From positions 1-16,617 of the forward strand of contig CAZFCB010000029.1 in assembly GCA_964517585.1 (NCBI GenBank): 16,617 bases of DNA, in the 5' to 3' direction. The position numbers and the translations under genes were made by a program. Below, piece after piece: positions 7,169 through 13,894 of the stretch (positions within the stretch are counted from its first letter, which is position 1; each line of letters opens with the position of its first letter). Under the pieces are notes generated by a model. It did no database searches. It was not told the origin of the DNA and was given only the letters and a program-made list of their open reading frames with translations. The DNA comes from JAGORY01 sp964517585 (lineage in GTDB: Bacteria; Patescibacteriota; Gracilibacteria; Peribacterales; Peribacteraceae).

Positions 7169-7759
7169 ATGCCCACTCCTCACGACGACATCACAGGACA
7201 TCTTCTCGATCAAGCAGAACAGCTGAAGCTTGACGCGCACCATCAAGAGGCTCTCATTATTTTGGAGCAAATTTTGGCAAAAGATCCTGAGAACATTACA
7301 GCATTGGAGGAAGTTGCTGATAATGAGCTGAGCATGGAGCAGTATGATCGAGCTGAAACTGCTGCAAAACGCGCTCTTGCCCTCAACGCTGGCAGTTTCG
7401 ATGCCCATTACGTTCTCGGTTTCATTGCATCGGTGCGTGAAGAGTGGGAAACATCTGTGGATTACCTGAAGATTGCAAATAAGTTAGAGCCGAATAATCC
7501 GGAAATTCTTCGATGTCTCGGATGGTCTCTGTTCTCTTCAGAGCAGACGATTCCAGGAGTTGTGACACTGGAGCGCGCTCTGAATTTAGAAGATTCCAAT
7601 CCTCTCATTCTCTGCGATCTTGGCGTTGTGTACCTCAAGATGAAAGACTTTTCGAAGGCGAGAGCCCTTTTAGAGCGAGCCCTCGAAATTGATCCCACAA
7701 ACTTGAGAGTGAAAGAGTGCCTCGAAATGGCCAGTAGAATTGCGGAAAAGAAAGACTGA
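7169..7759 (+). CDS. Tetratricopeptide repeat protein
   Basis: 196 residues made almost wholly of about five TPR units, roughly 12-43, 44-77, 78-111, 112-145 and 146-179. The typical TPR pattern is seen in AKRALALNAGSFDAHYVLG, LLERALEIDPTNLRVKECL and YLKIANKLEPNNPEILRCLG, with Pro at the repeat ends. There is no signal peptide or membrane helix, so it is a cytoplasmic scaffold or adaptor; its partner is unknown. It lies between an exported pilin-like gene and ftsX, which hints at envelope assembly but proves nothing. Confidence 0.85.
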   Translation: MPTPHDDITGHLLDQAEQLKLDAHHQEALIILEQILAKDPENITALEEVADNELSMEQYDRAETAAKRALALNAGSFDAHYVLGFIASVREEWETSVDYLKIANKLEPNNPEILRCLGWSLFSSEQTIPGVVTLERALNLEDSNPLILCDLGVVYLKMKDFSKARALLERALEIDPTNLRVKECLEMASRIAEKKD

Positions 7760-7803
7760 CATCATCAGAAAGATGCACAAAGTTTGCAAGAATATTTTTT
7801 GTC

Positions 7804-7821
7804 GATCCTTTAGATCTTTTT
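7804..7821 (+). terminator. Weak candidate terminator after the TPR gene
   Basis: GATC at 7804-7807 and GATC at 7813-7816 form a 4-bp stem with a CTTTA loop, followed by five T. The stem is short, and an earlier T6 run near 7795-7800 lacks a clear stem. It would separate the TPR gene from the ftsX promoter. Confidence 0.25.
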
Positions 7822-7831
7822 CATGCTTTCT

Positions 7832-7847
7832 TGCTACAATAGCTTCC
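7832..7847 (+). promoter_or_regulatory. Extended -10 promoter of ftsX
   Basis: TGC at 7832-7834 and TACAAT at 7835-7840 form an extended -10 element, seven bases before the ATG at 7848. This supports starting ftsX at 7848 and not at the upstream in-frame ATG at 7740. Confidence 0.6.
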
Positions 7848-8825
7848 ATGCTGCGCGAAACGCTCATGGCAACTGTATTCTTCCGAAGATCTGCAAAGCG
7901 CGGCATCGTGAATGTGTTTCGCGAAGAAGGGTTCGGTACGGCGGTAGGTTCGCTTTTTGGAGTCGTTCTTCTTGCGCAAATTATCATACTGCTTGCAGTG
8001 GGTATTCAGGGCGGGCTCGTCCTTCTCAAGGAGCGCACAGATCTACGATTGCAAATCAGAGAGACGGCGACCGATGCACAGATTCAAGATCTCTACCAGA
8101 ATGTCCGGCAACTCGCGTACGTGCACGATGCAGTGTACGTTACTCGTGAACAGGCGTACGAGAGGCAAAAACAGCGCGACCCGACTCTCATCGATTTCCT
8201 CACAAAATTTGGTATCGATAATCCTTTTCCAGATACATTGGGAGTTCGGCTTCGTAGGCTCGAGGATTATCAGGCTTTTCTACAATTTCTGAAGCAACCA
8301 GTATTTGCGGCCGTCGTTGATCCATCGTTCCTGACCACAACCACAGATCAGCAGAAACAAGTTGAACAACTGACACACGTGGTCGCGAGCGCTCGCATTG
8401 TCCTTATTTTTATCGTAGGACTTGCTGTCGTCGTGCTTCTCTTTGTCGTCGTTGAACTGATCCGACGTCGGGCACTCAACAAGCGTCAGGAACTTTTTAT
8501 TGAGCAACTGGTGGGGGCAAATCGGATGGAGATTTTACTGCCGTTCATGGTGGAAATGGCGTGTATGCTTCTTTTGGCACTTTTTGGCTCACTCATGCTT
8601 TCTGCAGTCCTTGTATTTCTCCTTCCATATTTTTTGCCAGTACTCGCCACTGGTGGCATGTTTCACCAATGGAGGGTTGCGTCTGGATCGGTTTTGCTCC
8701 AGTGGACGCCGTGGACTATTTTTATTGAACTCATTCTCATCGCTGCATTATCGGCGACAGGCACGCTCATTGCGCTACGAAACCAGATGTCACTTTCACT
8801 ACTACCGTCATCACATTCCTTTTGA
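7848..8825 (+). CDS. ftsX: Cell division ABC transporter permease FtsX
   Basis: FtsX is the membrane half of FtsEX, which couples ATP use in the cytoplasm to peptidoglycan hydrolases outside. The 325-residue product has the FtsX plan: cytoplasmic N-terminus, first helix about 33-58, a large extracytoplasmic domain about 60-180 with NPFPDTLGVRL (125-135), then three helices at about 183-206, 233-265 and 290-312. The cytoplasmic loop RRRALNKRQELFIEQLVGA (207-225) after helix 2 is also typical. ftsE, usually just upstream, is not in the window. The frame stays open to 7740 but that stretch overlaps the TPR gene end and the promoter, so I reject it. recO follows after 3 bases. Confidence 0.9.
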   Translation: MLRETLMATVFFRRSAKRGIVNVFREEGFGTAVGSLFGVVLLAQIIILLAVGIQGGLVLLKERTDLRLQIRETATDAQIQDLYQNVRQLAYVHDAVYVTREQAYERQKQRDPTLIDFLTKFGIDNPFPDTLGVRLRRLEDYQAFLQFLKQPVFAAVVDPSFLTTTTDQQKQVEQLTHVVASARIVLIFIVGLAVVVLLFVVVELIRRRALNKRQELFIEQLVGANRMEILLPFMVEMACMLLLALFGSLMLSAVLVFLLPYFLPVLATGGMFHQWRVASGSVLLQWTPWTIFIELILIAALSATGTLIALRNQMSLSLLPSSHSF

Positions 8826-8828
8826 TCT

Positions 8829-9494
8829 GTGCCACATTCATTCACTGATGAAGCTATTGTTCTTCGGAGTCATAACGTTGGTGAGACGGATCGTTTCTGT
8901 GTTCTCTTCACGCGTGGCAACGGACGGATCATGGTGCGTGCCACGGGTGCTCGCAAAATCCAGAGTCGTCGAGGGCGGGGCCTTCTGCCGCTGCATCGCA
9001 TCAGTGTCACATGGCAGCAGCATTCATTTGGTAATTCCGTTGTGGCAGTAGAATGTCTCGATGCGCATAGCGCTGTCTGGAGAGATGCGGAACGTTTTTC
9101 ATACGCAGCGCAGGGGATTGAGCTTCTTCTGACTCTTACGGAAGATGGACTTGATCTTCCCGACGTCTACGACCTGACGGCAGAATTTTTACGGGCGTGC
9201 GGTTCTACTGTGCCGAATGTAGCGCTTCGGCTCTACACATTGAAACTACTGAAACTACTAGGCTACTTACCATCAGCAGAGTCTGCTCCGGTGGCGCTTT
9301 CGCCAGCTTTTACAAAACTTCTCCAGACACTCGACGATATTTGCCTGACGGATATCACTGTTCCAGGCGACATGTTGTCCATAGAAATAGGACGGTTTCT
9401 TCAGGGTTTGCTTGGCAACCAACTAGGCATTTCACTCAAATCACCTGAAGTTCGCTTGAGCATGTCTGCTGCACTCACGCCAAGTTGCCAATAG
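8829..9494 (+). CDS. recO: DNA repair protein RecO
   Basis: RecO helps load RecA and anneals single strands in RecFOR recombination repair. The N-terminal OB-fold is recognised by TDEAIVLRSHNVGETDRFCVLFT (from residue 6) and GARKIQSRRGRGLLPL (40-55). The helical part has LKLLKLLGYLP (138-148), and LGNQLGISLKS near 195-204 matches the usual family end. The 221-residue form lacks the four-Cys zinc motif that many RecO proteins carry after the LLGYxP segment. The start is a GTG three bases after the ftsX stop, so translation is probably coupled to ftsX. The last 94 bp overlap the end of the convergent VanW gene. Confidence 0.87.
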   Translation: MPHSFTDEAIVLRSHNVGETDRFCVLFTRGNGRIMVRATGARKIQSRRGRGLLPLHRISVTWQQHSFGNSVVAVECLDAHSAVWRDAERFSYAAQGIELLLTLTEDGLDLPDVYDLTAEFLRACGSTVPNVALRLYTLKLLKLLGYLPSAESAPVALSPAFTKLLQTLDDICLTDITVPGDMLSIEIGRFLQGLLGNQLGISLKSPEVRLSMSAALTPSCQ

Positions 9495-10699
9495 AGAGGA
9501 CGCGCTTCGTATGCGGAATAATATCGTTCTAGAGTCGCTCCTGTTCCAGGCATCTGGACTGATCGATACCAAATTGCCTTCATGCCATCGTGCCTTTCTC
9601 CGGCTTTGCGTTTTTCGCCCACAGGAATATCCGTCGTGTAGGAAATTTTTTCTTCCTTTGGCGCTGGTATGCGATCAAAAATATATGGTCCGGTTACCTC
9701 GGACATACGATTGTCTCTTGTTCCGTAATAAATGAAAAAAGCTCGATCCTGCTCGTCTGAGGCAGTTTGAATCAGTAGAGCGCCTGGTGTGTCATTGCGA
9801 AATTTTATATCGACGTTTGGTGGATAGATCGTCGCATCCGTTCCTTGCGGGCTGTAGTAGCTGACGGCGTAGCTGTGGTTTTTGCGCTGTACGATTGGCA
9901 TGCCGTACTCCCATGGACCACGGTAGGCGGTGGAGCTCACTTGGCAGAGTCCGCCTCCGTAATCTGGGAGCGTTGTCTCCCCGTTGATGACGAGCTCTTT
10001 TCTGTAACCGGTTTGGGCGTCGACTGGTCCCAAGATTTCAACGAATGAAAAAATACTGCCCTTAGGGATGATGTGACCATTGAACTTCGCAAGACCGACA
10101 GCAATGTTGTGTCGTCGATTGATCGGTGATTTTGCAAATACGGATTCCCCGATAGTGACGACTTCTGTAATTCCCATATTTCTTAGCTCGTTATCTTGCA
10201 CATCGATTGCAGGCTGCACCTCTTTCACTGGCAACGAAACGTTGACGACGTCATGCTCCAGCGCGCGGACCGTGAGTAATGCAGCGAGAGTTGCATCGAC
10301 AGTTCGTCCGGTGAGCCCTACTCCATTAAACACAATACTTCCTGACCCCTCTTTTCTGATGACAACGCTCCCCGCAGGTCTATCCAATTTTGATGACACC
10401 TCAGCTTCTATCGTTATGCGAATGGCATCTTCATTCCAGCCAGTACGTTCTTCCTGCGCCCACCCCTGATCGACAATGTTTTCATCTCCACATGTTTTAA
10501 AGCGCGCTGGTGGGATAGCTTCTACCCCACGATACAACCAGACACGTTTCGCTTGGCGCCACTCAGGATGCGCACCGACTGAAACCGAAATAATATGGTG
10601 TTTGTAGGTATAGACGATCGTAGAGCTCGCTGCGGATACAGGTGTGCTCCAGAGAAGAAGTCCGATACCGATGCCGAAGAAACTTACCGAGAGACGCAT
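9401..10699 (-). CDS. VanW-domain exported protein (YoaR-like)
   Basis: 432 residues from the ATG at 10699. Residues 1-24 form a signal peptide ending VSAAS. A region about 95-175 resembles the domain that precedes VanW in YoaR-like proteins, and the VanW domain (about 180-325) holds the hallmark PDYGGGLCQVSSTAY at 245-259, with NRRHNIAVGLAKFNG and FSFVEILGP before it. A C-terminal GATLERYYSAYEARP (387-401) is also typical. Function of VanW proteins is unclear; the link to glycopeptide resistance is by name only. A TTG at 10723 could extend it by 8 residues, but the TATAGT box lies between, six bases before the ATG. It overlaps recO by 94 bp, tail to tail. Confidence 0.87.
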   Translation of the reverse strand: MRLSVSFFGIGIGLLLWSTPVSAASSTIVYTYKHHIISVSVGAHPEWRQAKRVWLYRGVEAIPPARFKTCGDENIVDQGWAQEERTGWNEDAIRITIEAEVSSKLDRPAGSVVIRKEGSGSIVFNGVGLTGRTVDATLAALLTVRALEHDVVNVSLPVKEVQPAIDVQDNELRNMGITEVVTIGESVFAKSPINRRHNIAVGLAKFNGHIIPKGSIFSFVEILGPVDAQTGYRKELVINGETTLPDYGGGLCQVSSTAYRGPWEYGMPIVQRKNHSYAVSYYSPQGTDATIYPPNVDIKFRNDTPGALLIQTASDEQDRAFFIYYGTRDNRMSEVTGPYIFDRIPAPKEEKISYTTDIPVGEKRKAGERHDGMKAIWYRSVQMPGTGATLERYYSAYEARPLYWQLGVSAADMLKRTSGDLSEMPSWLPSKP

Positions 10700-10711
10700 G
10701 TACTTACTATA
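10700..10711 (-). promoter_or_regulatory. -10 box for leaderless VanW-gene transcript
   Basis: On the minus strand TATAGT (10711 to 10706) is followed by six bases and the ATG at 10699. It lies between the RNase H stop at 10732 and the VanW start, giving the gene its own promoter in a same-strand series. Confidence 0.5.
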
Positions 10712-10731
10712 AAGACTCTCCAAGCGTTCTC

Positions 10732-11298
10732 CTAGAATACAGGCTTCCCTTTTAGCGAATCCAGCGCTTCATTGACCAGTGCATCCGCTCGTTTGTTTTC
10801 CCCTCGCGGCACGTAGACAAATGAGATGTGTGGGAAATGTGATTTCAATTCCGTGATCTCTTCGATGAGTGGCTGGAATGAGATCATTTTTACTCGGTAT
10901 TCACCACTCAGTTGTTTGACAACAAGCTCGGAATCCAGATGACAGATGAGGTGGTTTGGACAGTATTCTTTTGCAATTTTTAGACCCGTGATAAGCGCCT
11001 GATATTCCGCAATGTTATTTGTCACAATGCCAATCGCCTCACCGTACTCGCGAAGCGTTTCTCCCTTTAAGGGATCAATGAGGACGCATCCTACTGCGGC
11101 TTGACCAGGGTTTCCGCGTGAGCCACCATCTGTGAACAGGTGGAGCGTACCGCCAATTGCGAGAGGTTGGTCGGCCTCCATAGAGGAGCGCGTTTCCAGT
11201 GCTTTACTGAGAACTTCTGCAACGAACTGATCTCGTTCGCGCGCTTTTGGGAATACAGTGTGCAGTTTTCTTTCGAGCGTGACGGGCAGCTTTACCAT
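10732..11298 (-). CDS. rnhA: Ribonuclease HI family protein with N-terminal extension
   Basis: RNase HI cleaves the RNA strand of RNA-DNA hybrids. The catalytic set is complete: Asp57 in FTDGGSRGNPG, Glu98 in NIAEYQAL, Asp122 in HLDSELVVKQL and Asp172 in NKRADALVNEAL. The catalytic domain covers about 50-180 of 188 residues and resembles the Bacillus/archaeal RNase HI-like group (TNNIAEYQAL). Residues 1-40 before it (VKLPVTLERKLHTVF, then RDQFVAEVLSKAL) look like a ribbon-helix-helix fold, not the usual RNase H hybrid-binding domain. ATG 11298 lies six bases after a TATACT box. Confidence 0.9.
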   Translation of the reverse strand: MVKLPVTLERKLHTVFPKARERDQFVAEVLSKALETRSSMEADQPLAIGGTLHLFTDGGSRGNPGQAAVGCVLIDPLKGETLREYGEAIGIVTNNIAEYQALITGLKIAKEYCPNHLICHLDSELVVKQLSGEYRVKMISFQPLIEEITELKSHFPHISFVYVPRGENKRADALVNEALDSLKGKPVF

Positions 11299-11310
11299 GG
11301 AGTGAGTATA
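11299..11310 (-). promoter_or_regulatory. -10 box for leaderless RNase H transcript
   Basis: On the minus strand TATACT (11310 to 11305), six bases, then the ATG at 11298. Same hexamer and spacing as for yebC and for the gene at 12023. Confidence 0.6.
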
Positions 11311-11311
11311 G

Positions 11312-11408
11312 CGTAGGGAACGAAGCGAGTAGTAAGTAGTAAGTAGTAAGTTTACAATGTAACACCAAAAAAATCCTTACTTCATACTTCTTACGTCTTA
11401 CGTCTGTT
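11312..11408. repeat. AGTA-rich imperfect inverted repeat (element 2)
   Basis: The left arm holds three perfect tandem copies of the heptamer AGTAGTA (11328-11348). The right arm, about 11375-11405, is its imperfect reverse complement (CTTACTTC, ATACTTCTTACG); 13 of 16 inner positions match. The centre has an A7 run (11367-11373) and a small palindrome TTACA-A-TGTAA (11352-11362). The right arm encodes the last codons and stop of the gene on the minus strand. The 13-mer AGTAAGTAGTAAG at 11331-11343 recurs at 16111-16123. Confidence 0.7.
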
Positions 11409-12023
11409 TCCGCACGAACATCCTTTTCCTTCGCATCCACATACGGAAGGTTGCGGAAGATCAAGCTTGAATCTTCCCTCGCGAAAATCCACGGTGGAAC
11501 CACCTATTCTGTGGAGTGCCTGCGGAGAGGCGATCATTACGACGTTTTCTACGTTTGGATGTTTAAATTCTCGATCATCCGCAAGAGTGAGCTCCGCAAA
11601 TTCCATACAAAATCCACCGGAGTCATCACTGCCTACTCGTAGTAAGCACGAATCTTTCCCCTCTGCCTTCGCGATTTCAAGAAGAGCATTCGCGCCACTC
11701 TCTGTCAGTGTGAGAATCGGCGGAGGAACGGGGGCAGACCGCAGAAGTTCTTCCAAATCGATGACCATGTTCTTGATATCTGTATCCGTGAGTCCGTGAG
11801 ATTTTGCGCCAACTTCCAGTGAGTCGAGTGTGTTGAACGCACACTGAAAGCAATGAAGGCCGTACGCACCCAAAATATCAGCAGCTCCAGGGTGTAGCGC
11901 GATGATTTCCATCACATTCATCGTGGCGTCGACGTCGGGTATTTTCGGCTTTGGCGGTGGCTTTCTCCTCTTCACAGCCTTTGCTGGATTTTTTACCTGC
12001 TTTGTTTTTCGTGTCTTTGGCAT
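11391..12023 (-). CDS. DUF1858 redox-disulfide domain fused to A-type (IscA/HesB) Fe-S carrier
   Basis: 210 residues in three parts. Residues 1-29 are a Lys/Pro-rich tail. Residues 30-95 match DUF1858 (hybrid-cluster-associated disulfide domain), with its CxxC pair at Cys58 and Cys61 in GLHCFQCAF. Residues 102-204 match the HesB/IscA fold: ILTLTESGANALLEIAKAEG, then SGGFCMEF with Cys139 and the closing Cys195-Gly-Cys197, normally the cluster ligands. Extra cysteines Cys202 and Cys204 follow in a Gly-rich end. Likely role: holding or passing an iron-sulfur cluster with a built-in thiol switch; this is inference. The last codons and stop lie inside the repeat at 11312-11408. It diverges from the S41 protease gene over 43 bp. 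Confidence 0.83.
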   Translation of the reverse strand: MPKTRKTKQVKNPAKAVKRRKPPPKPKIPDVDATMNVMEIIALHPGAADILGAYGLHCFQCAFNTLDSLEVGAKSHGLTDTDIKNMVIDLEELLRSAPVPPPILTLTESGANALLEIAKAEGKDSCLLRVGSDDSGGFCMEFAELTLADDREFKHPNVENVVMIASPQALHRIGGSTVDFREGRFKLDLPQPSVCGCEGKGCSCGNRRKT

Positions 12024-12035
12024 GAACGTAGTATA
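12024..12035 (-). promoter_or_regulatory. -10 box for leaderless DUF1858-IscA transcript
   Basis: On the minus strand TATACT (12035 to 12030), six bases, then ATG at 12023. The divergent S41 gene starts at 12067; its own promoter must share this 43-bp space and only weak hexamers (TATGCT at 12034-12039, TACGAG near 12055) are seen for it. Confidence 0.58.
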
Positions 12036-12066
12036 TGCTTTGTGCCTTCAAGAATACGAGATTTTT

Positions 12067-13347
12067 ATGAAGATTCTTCGCACTCTCATCTTCGGCTTAC
12101 TACCACTCATTGCATTGGTACTCGGTTTTCAGATCGGTACTAGCTACGAGTCGCACCAACTGTCAGAGCAGCGTTCGCAGATAGAGCAGTTGTACACGCT
12201 TTCAGGAAGCGGAAAGACCATCCAAACTGATCCTGAAAAGGAGGTGGATATTTCATTGTTGTGGGGTGTGTGGCGCCTGCTTTCACGGCACTACGTCAAT
12301 CCACAGGATATGAAAATTGATGAGATGGTCTATGGCGCAGTGGGCGGACTTGTTGCATCTCTTGGAGATCCCTACACCGTCTTCATGACACCTCCTGATA
12401 CAAAAGATTTTGAGAATGCGCTCTCTGGAACACTAGAAGGAATTGGTGCTCAGCTTGATCTGGTTAATAGCGCAGTTGTGGTTGTAGCACCGTTGAAAAG
12501 TTCTCCTGCTGAAAAAGCAGGGCTTCAGCCAAAAGACATCATCGTGAAAGTAGATGATAAAGAGCTTGATGGACTCTCACTTGAGCAAGTCGTGAGCATG
12601 ATTCGCGGCCCCAAAGGATCGGTCGTCACTCTCTCGGTTCGGCGCATAGGAAAGGCCGATGAAGTGACAATCACCGTGACGCGTGACGCCATTCACATTC
12701 CGAGCGTCGAGTCGAAGACAGAGCAGGTTCCACAGGGAACGATTGGCATTGTGATCCTCAATCAGTTTGGTGATGATTCCATTGCAGAAGTGAAAAAAGC
12801 TCTCCAAGCTTTTCCAAAGAATGTGCATGGTATTGTCCTCGATCTTCGTTTCAATGGAGGCGGATATTTGGATGGTGCAGTTGATTTGGTTTCTCTTTTT
12901 CTTACCACTGGCGATGTTGTTACCGTCCAGCGTCGAGATGTTCCTCCGGAACTACACCGAGTGACAGGTGTGACGATGTTTCCGAATACTCCGCTCGTTG
13001 TTCTGATCAACGGTGGTTCTGCTAGCGCTTCAGAGATCACCGCAGGATCACTCCAGGATCAAAAGCGTGCAACGATCATTGGCATGAAGAGCTTTGGTAA
13101 AGGCACGGTGCAAGAAATTCTTGATTTGCCGGGTGGCTCTACGCTTCGCGTGACAACTGCGAAGTGGCTCACACCTGCTGGTCACGACATTAGCAAGAAA
13201 GGCATTACGCCTGACATTGTTATCGATCGTACGCCTGACGAATACCGCGCTGGGAAAGATCCTCAGCTCGATGCAGCGCTAGCTGTTCTGTCTGGCAAAA
13301 AAGTCGAAAGCCAGCCCGTCAAAACGGGAACAGGTGTTCATCGGTAA
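12067..13347 (+). CDS. ctpA: C-terminal processing peptidase, S41 family (CtpA-like)
   Basis: A 426-residue membrane-anchored serine protease that trims or degrades exported proteins. Residues 5-24 form a signal anchor. A PDZ domain spans about 120-205 (GIGAQLDL, SSPAEKAGLQPKDIIVKVDD). The S41 catalytic domain follows: GIVLDLRFNGGGYLDGA (255-271), NGGSASASEITAG with nucleophile Ser320, and KSFGKGTVQ with general base Lys345, the usual 25 residues apart. A conserved lead domain YGAVGGLVASLGDPYTVFM is at 89-107. I start at the ATG at 12067; the frame is open to 11902, but that extension lies antisense inside the DUF1858-IscA gene and would put the anchor inside. The convergent ndk stop is 25 bases away. 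Confidence 0.94.
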   Translation: MKILRTLIFGLLPLIALVLGFQIGTSYESHQLSEQRSQIEQLYTLSGSGKTIQTDPEKEVDISLLWGVWRLLSRHYVNPQDMKIDEMVYGAVGGLVASLGDPYTVFMTPPDTKDFENALSGTLEGIGAQLDLVNSAVVVVAPLKSSPAEKAGLQPKDIIVKVDDKELDGLSLEQVVSMIRGPKGSVVTLSVRRIGKADEVTITVTRDAIHIPSVESKTEQVPQGTIGIVILNQFGDDSIAEVKKALQAFPKNVHGIVLDLRFNGGGYLDGAVDLVSLFLTTGDVVTVQRRDVPPELHRVTGVTMFPNTPLVVLINGGSASASEITAGSLQDQKRATIIGMKSFGKGTVQEILDLPGGSTLRVTTAKWLTPAGHDISKKGITPDIVIDRTPDEYRAGKDPQLDAALAVLSGKKVESQPVKTGTGVHR

Positions 13348-13360
13348 AACATTCAGAAGC

Positions 13361-13389
13361 AAATCTTCTTCGTTAGTACGCGAAGATTT
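13361..13389. terminator. Candidate shared terminator between convergent ctpA and ndk
   Basis: AAATCTTC at 13361-13368 and GAAGATTT at 13382-13389 form a perfect 8-bp stem with a 13-base loop, 14 bases after the ctpA stop and covering the ndk stop. It is symmetric and could act both ways, but the stem is AT-rich and the flanking T-runs are weak. Confidence 0.35.
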
Positions 13390-13792
13390 CGTTTGGTGCA
13401 AAGAAACGTTTCACTTCTACTTCTGCAGTTTCTTTACTGTCTGATGCATGGGCGACATTGATCATCACGTCCTTGCCAAAGGTTGCACGAAGCGTTCCAG
13501 GGGCTGCTTTCCGACTATCTGTCACGCCAAGCATGTCGCGCATCTTTGCGACGATGTCGTCGCCTTCAAGCACGAGTGCAATGACCGGCACAGAACTCAT
13601 AAACGTTTCGATGTCCGGATAGAATGGTTTGCCTGCAACGTGTGCATAGTGCTCTTTCAGGATTGCAGGAGTAAGGCTGATCATCTTGCAGCCGCGGATT
13701 GTGAATCCTGCTGACTCAAACCTATCGATGACTTTGCCACAGAATTTTCCTGCGACAGCGTCTGGCTTGAGGAGAATGAGAGTGCGTTCCAT
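13373..13792 (-). CDS. ndk: Nucleoside diphosphate kinase
   Basis: Ndk moves the terminal phosphate from ATP to other nucleoside diphosphates through a phospho-histidine. The 139-residue protein is standard length. It opens with MERTLILLKPDAV, has the FYPDIETFMSSVPVIALVLEG segment (57-77) and DSRKAAPGTLRATFG (92-106), and carries the active-site His115 in NVAHASDS. I start at 13792 since the family begins there; the open frame to 13885 runs through a palindrome. It is on the same strand as the M16 gene, 102 bases downstream of that gene's stop. Confidence 0.95.
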   Translation of the reverse strand: MERTLILLKPDAVAGKFCGKVIDRFESAGFTIRGCKMISLTPAILKEHYAHVAGKPFYPDIETFMSSVPVIALVLEGDDIVAKMRDMLGVTDSRKAAPGTLRATFGKDVMINVAHASDSKETAEVEVKRFFAPNEIFAY

Positions 13793-13807
13793 GAGAGAGT
13801 TGGTAGA

Positions 13808-13839
13808 CCCCACTTCGCTCCTGAGGGAGCTACGAGGGG
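13808..13839 (-). promoter_or_regulatory. Strong 32-base palindrome in the ndk leader
   Basis: CCCC and GGGG close the two ends and GCTCC-CTCA-GGAGC forms the tip, with a T-T, two A/G-type mismatches and two pairs between. It ends 15 bases before the ndk ATG. It may be a regulatory leader hairpin, a terminator remnant of the M16 gene without a T-run, or a copy of a dispersed palindrome. Confidence 0.5.
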
Positions 13840-13856
13840 CAGGAGAAGTTTGATAT

Positions 13857-13885
13857 CTTTTACCTGATTGTAGGATTTTTGACAA
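13857..13885 (-). promoter_or_regulatory. Candidate ndk promoter
   Basis: On the minus strand TTGTCA (13885 to 13880) is 5 of 6 to the -35 box, 17 bases before TAAAAG (13862 to 13857), a 4 of 6 match to -10. It would give a leader of roughly 60 bases that contains the palindrome at 13808-13839. This would be an exception to the leaderless pattern of the neighbours. Confidence 0.3.
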
Positions 13886-13894
13886 GACTACCCT

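Noticed and set aside
8500..9051. A 183-codon frame on + across the ftsX/recO junction
   Set aside because: Overlaps two well-supported genes in another frame and is rich in Ser, Cys, Arg and His, as shadow frames often are.
11902..12066. N-terminal extension of the S41 protease to 11902
   Set aside because: It would run antisense through the DUF1858-IscA gene start and bury the signal anchor; the ATG at 12067 gives a normal exported CtpA.
13793..13885. N-terminal extension of Ndk to 13885
   Set aside because: Encoded by the palindrome and promoter region; the Ndk family starts at MERTLILLKPDA.
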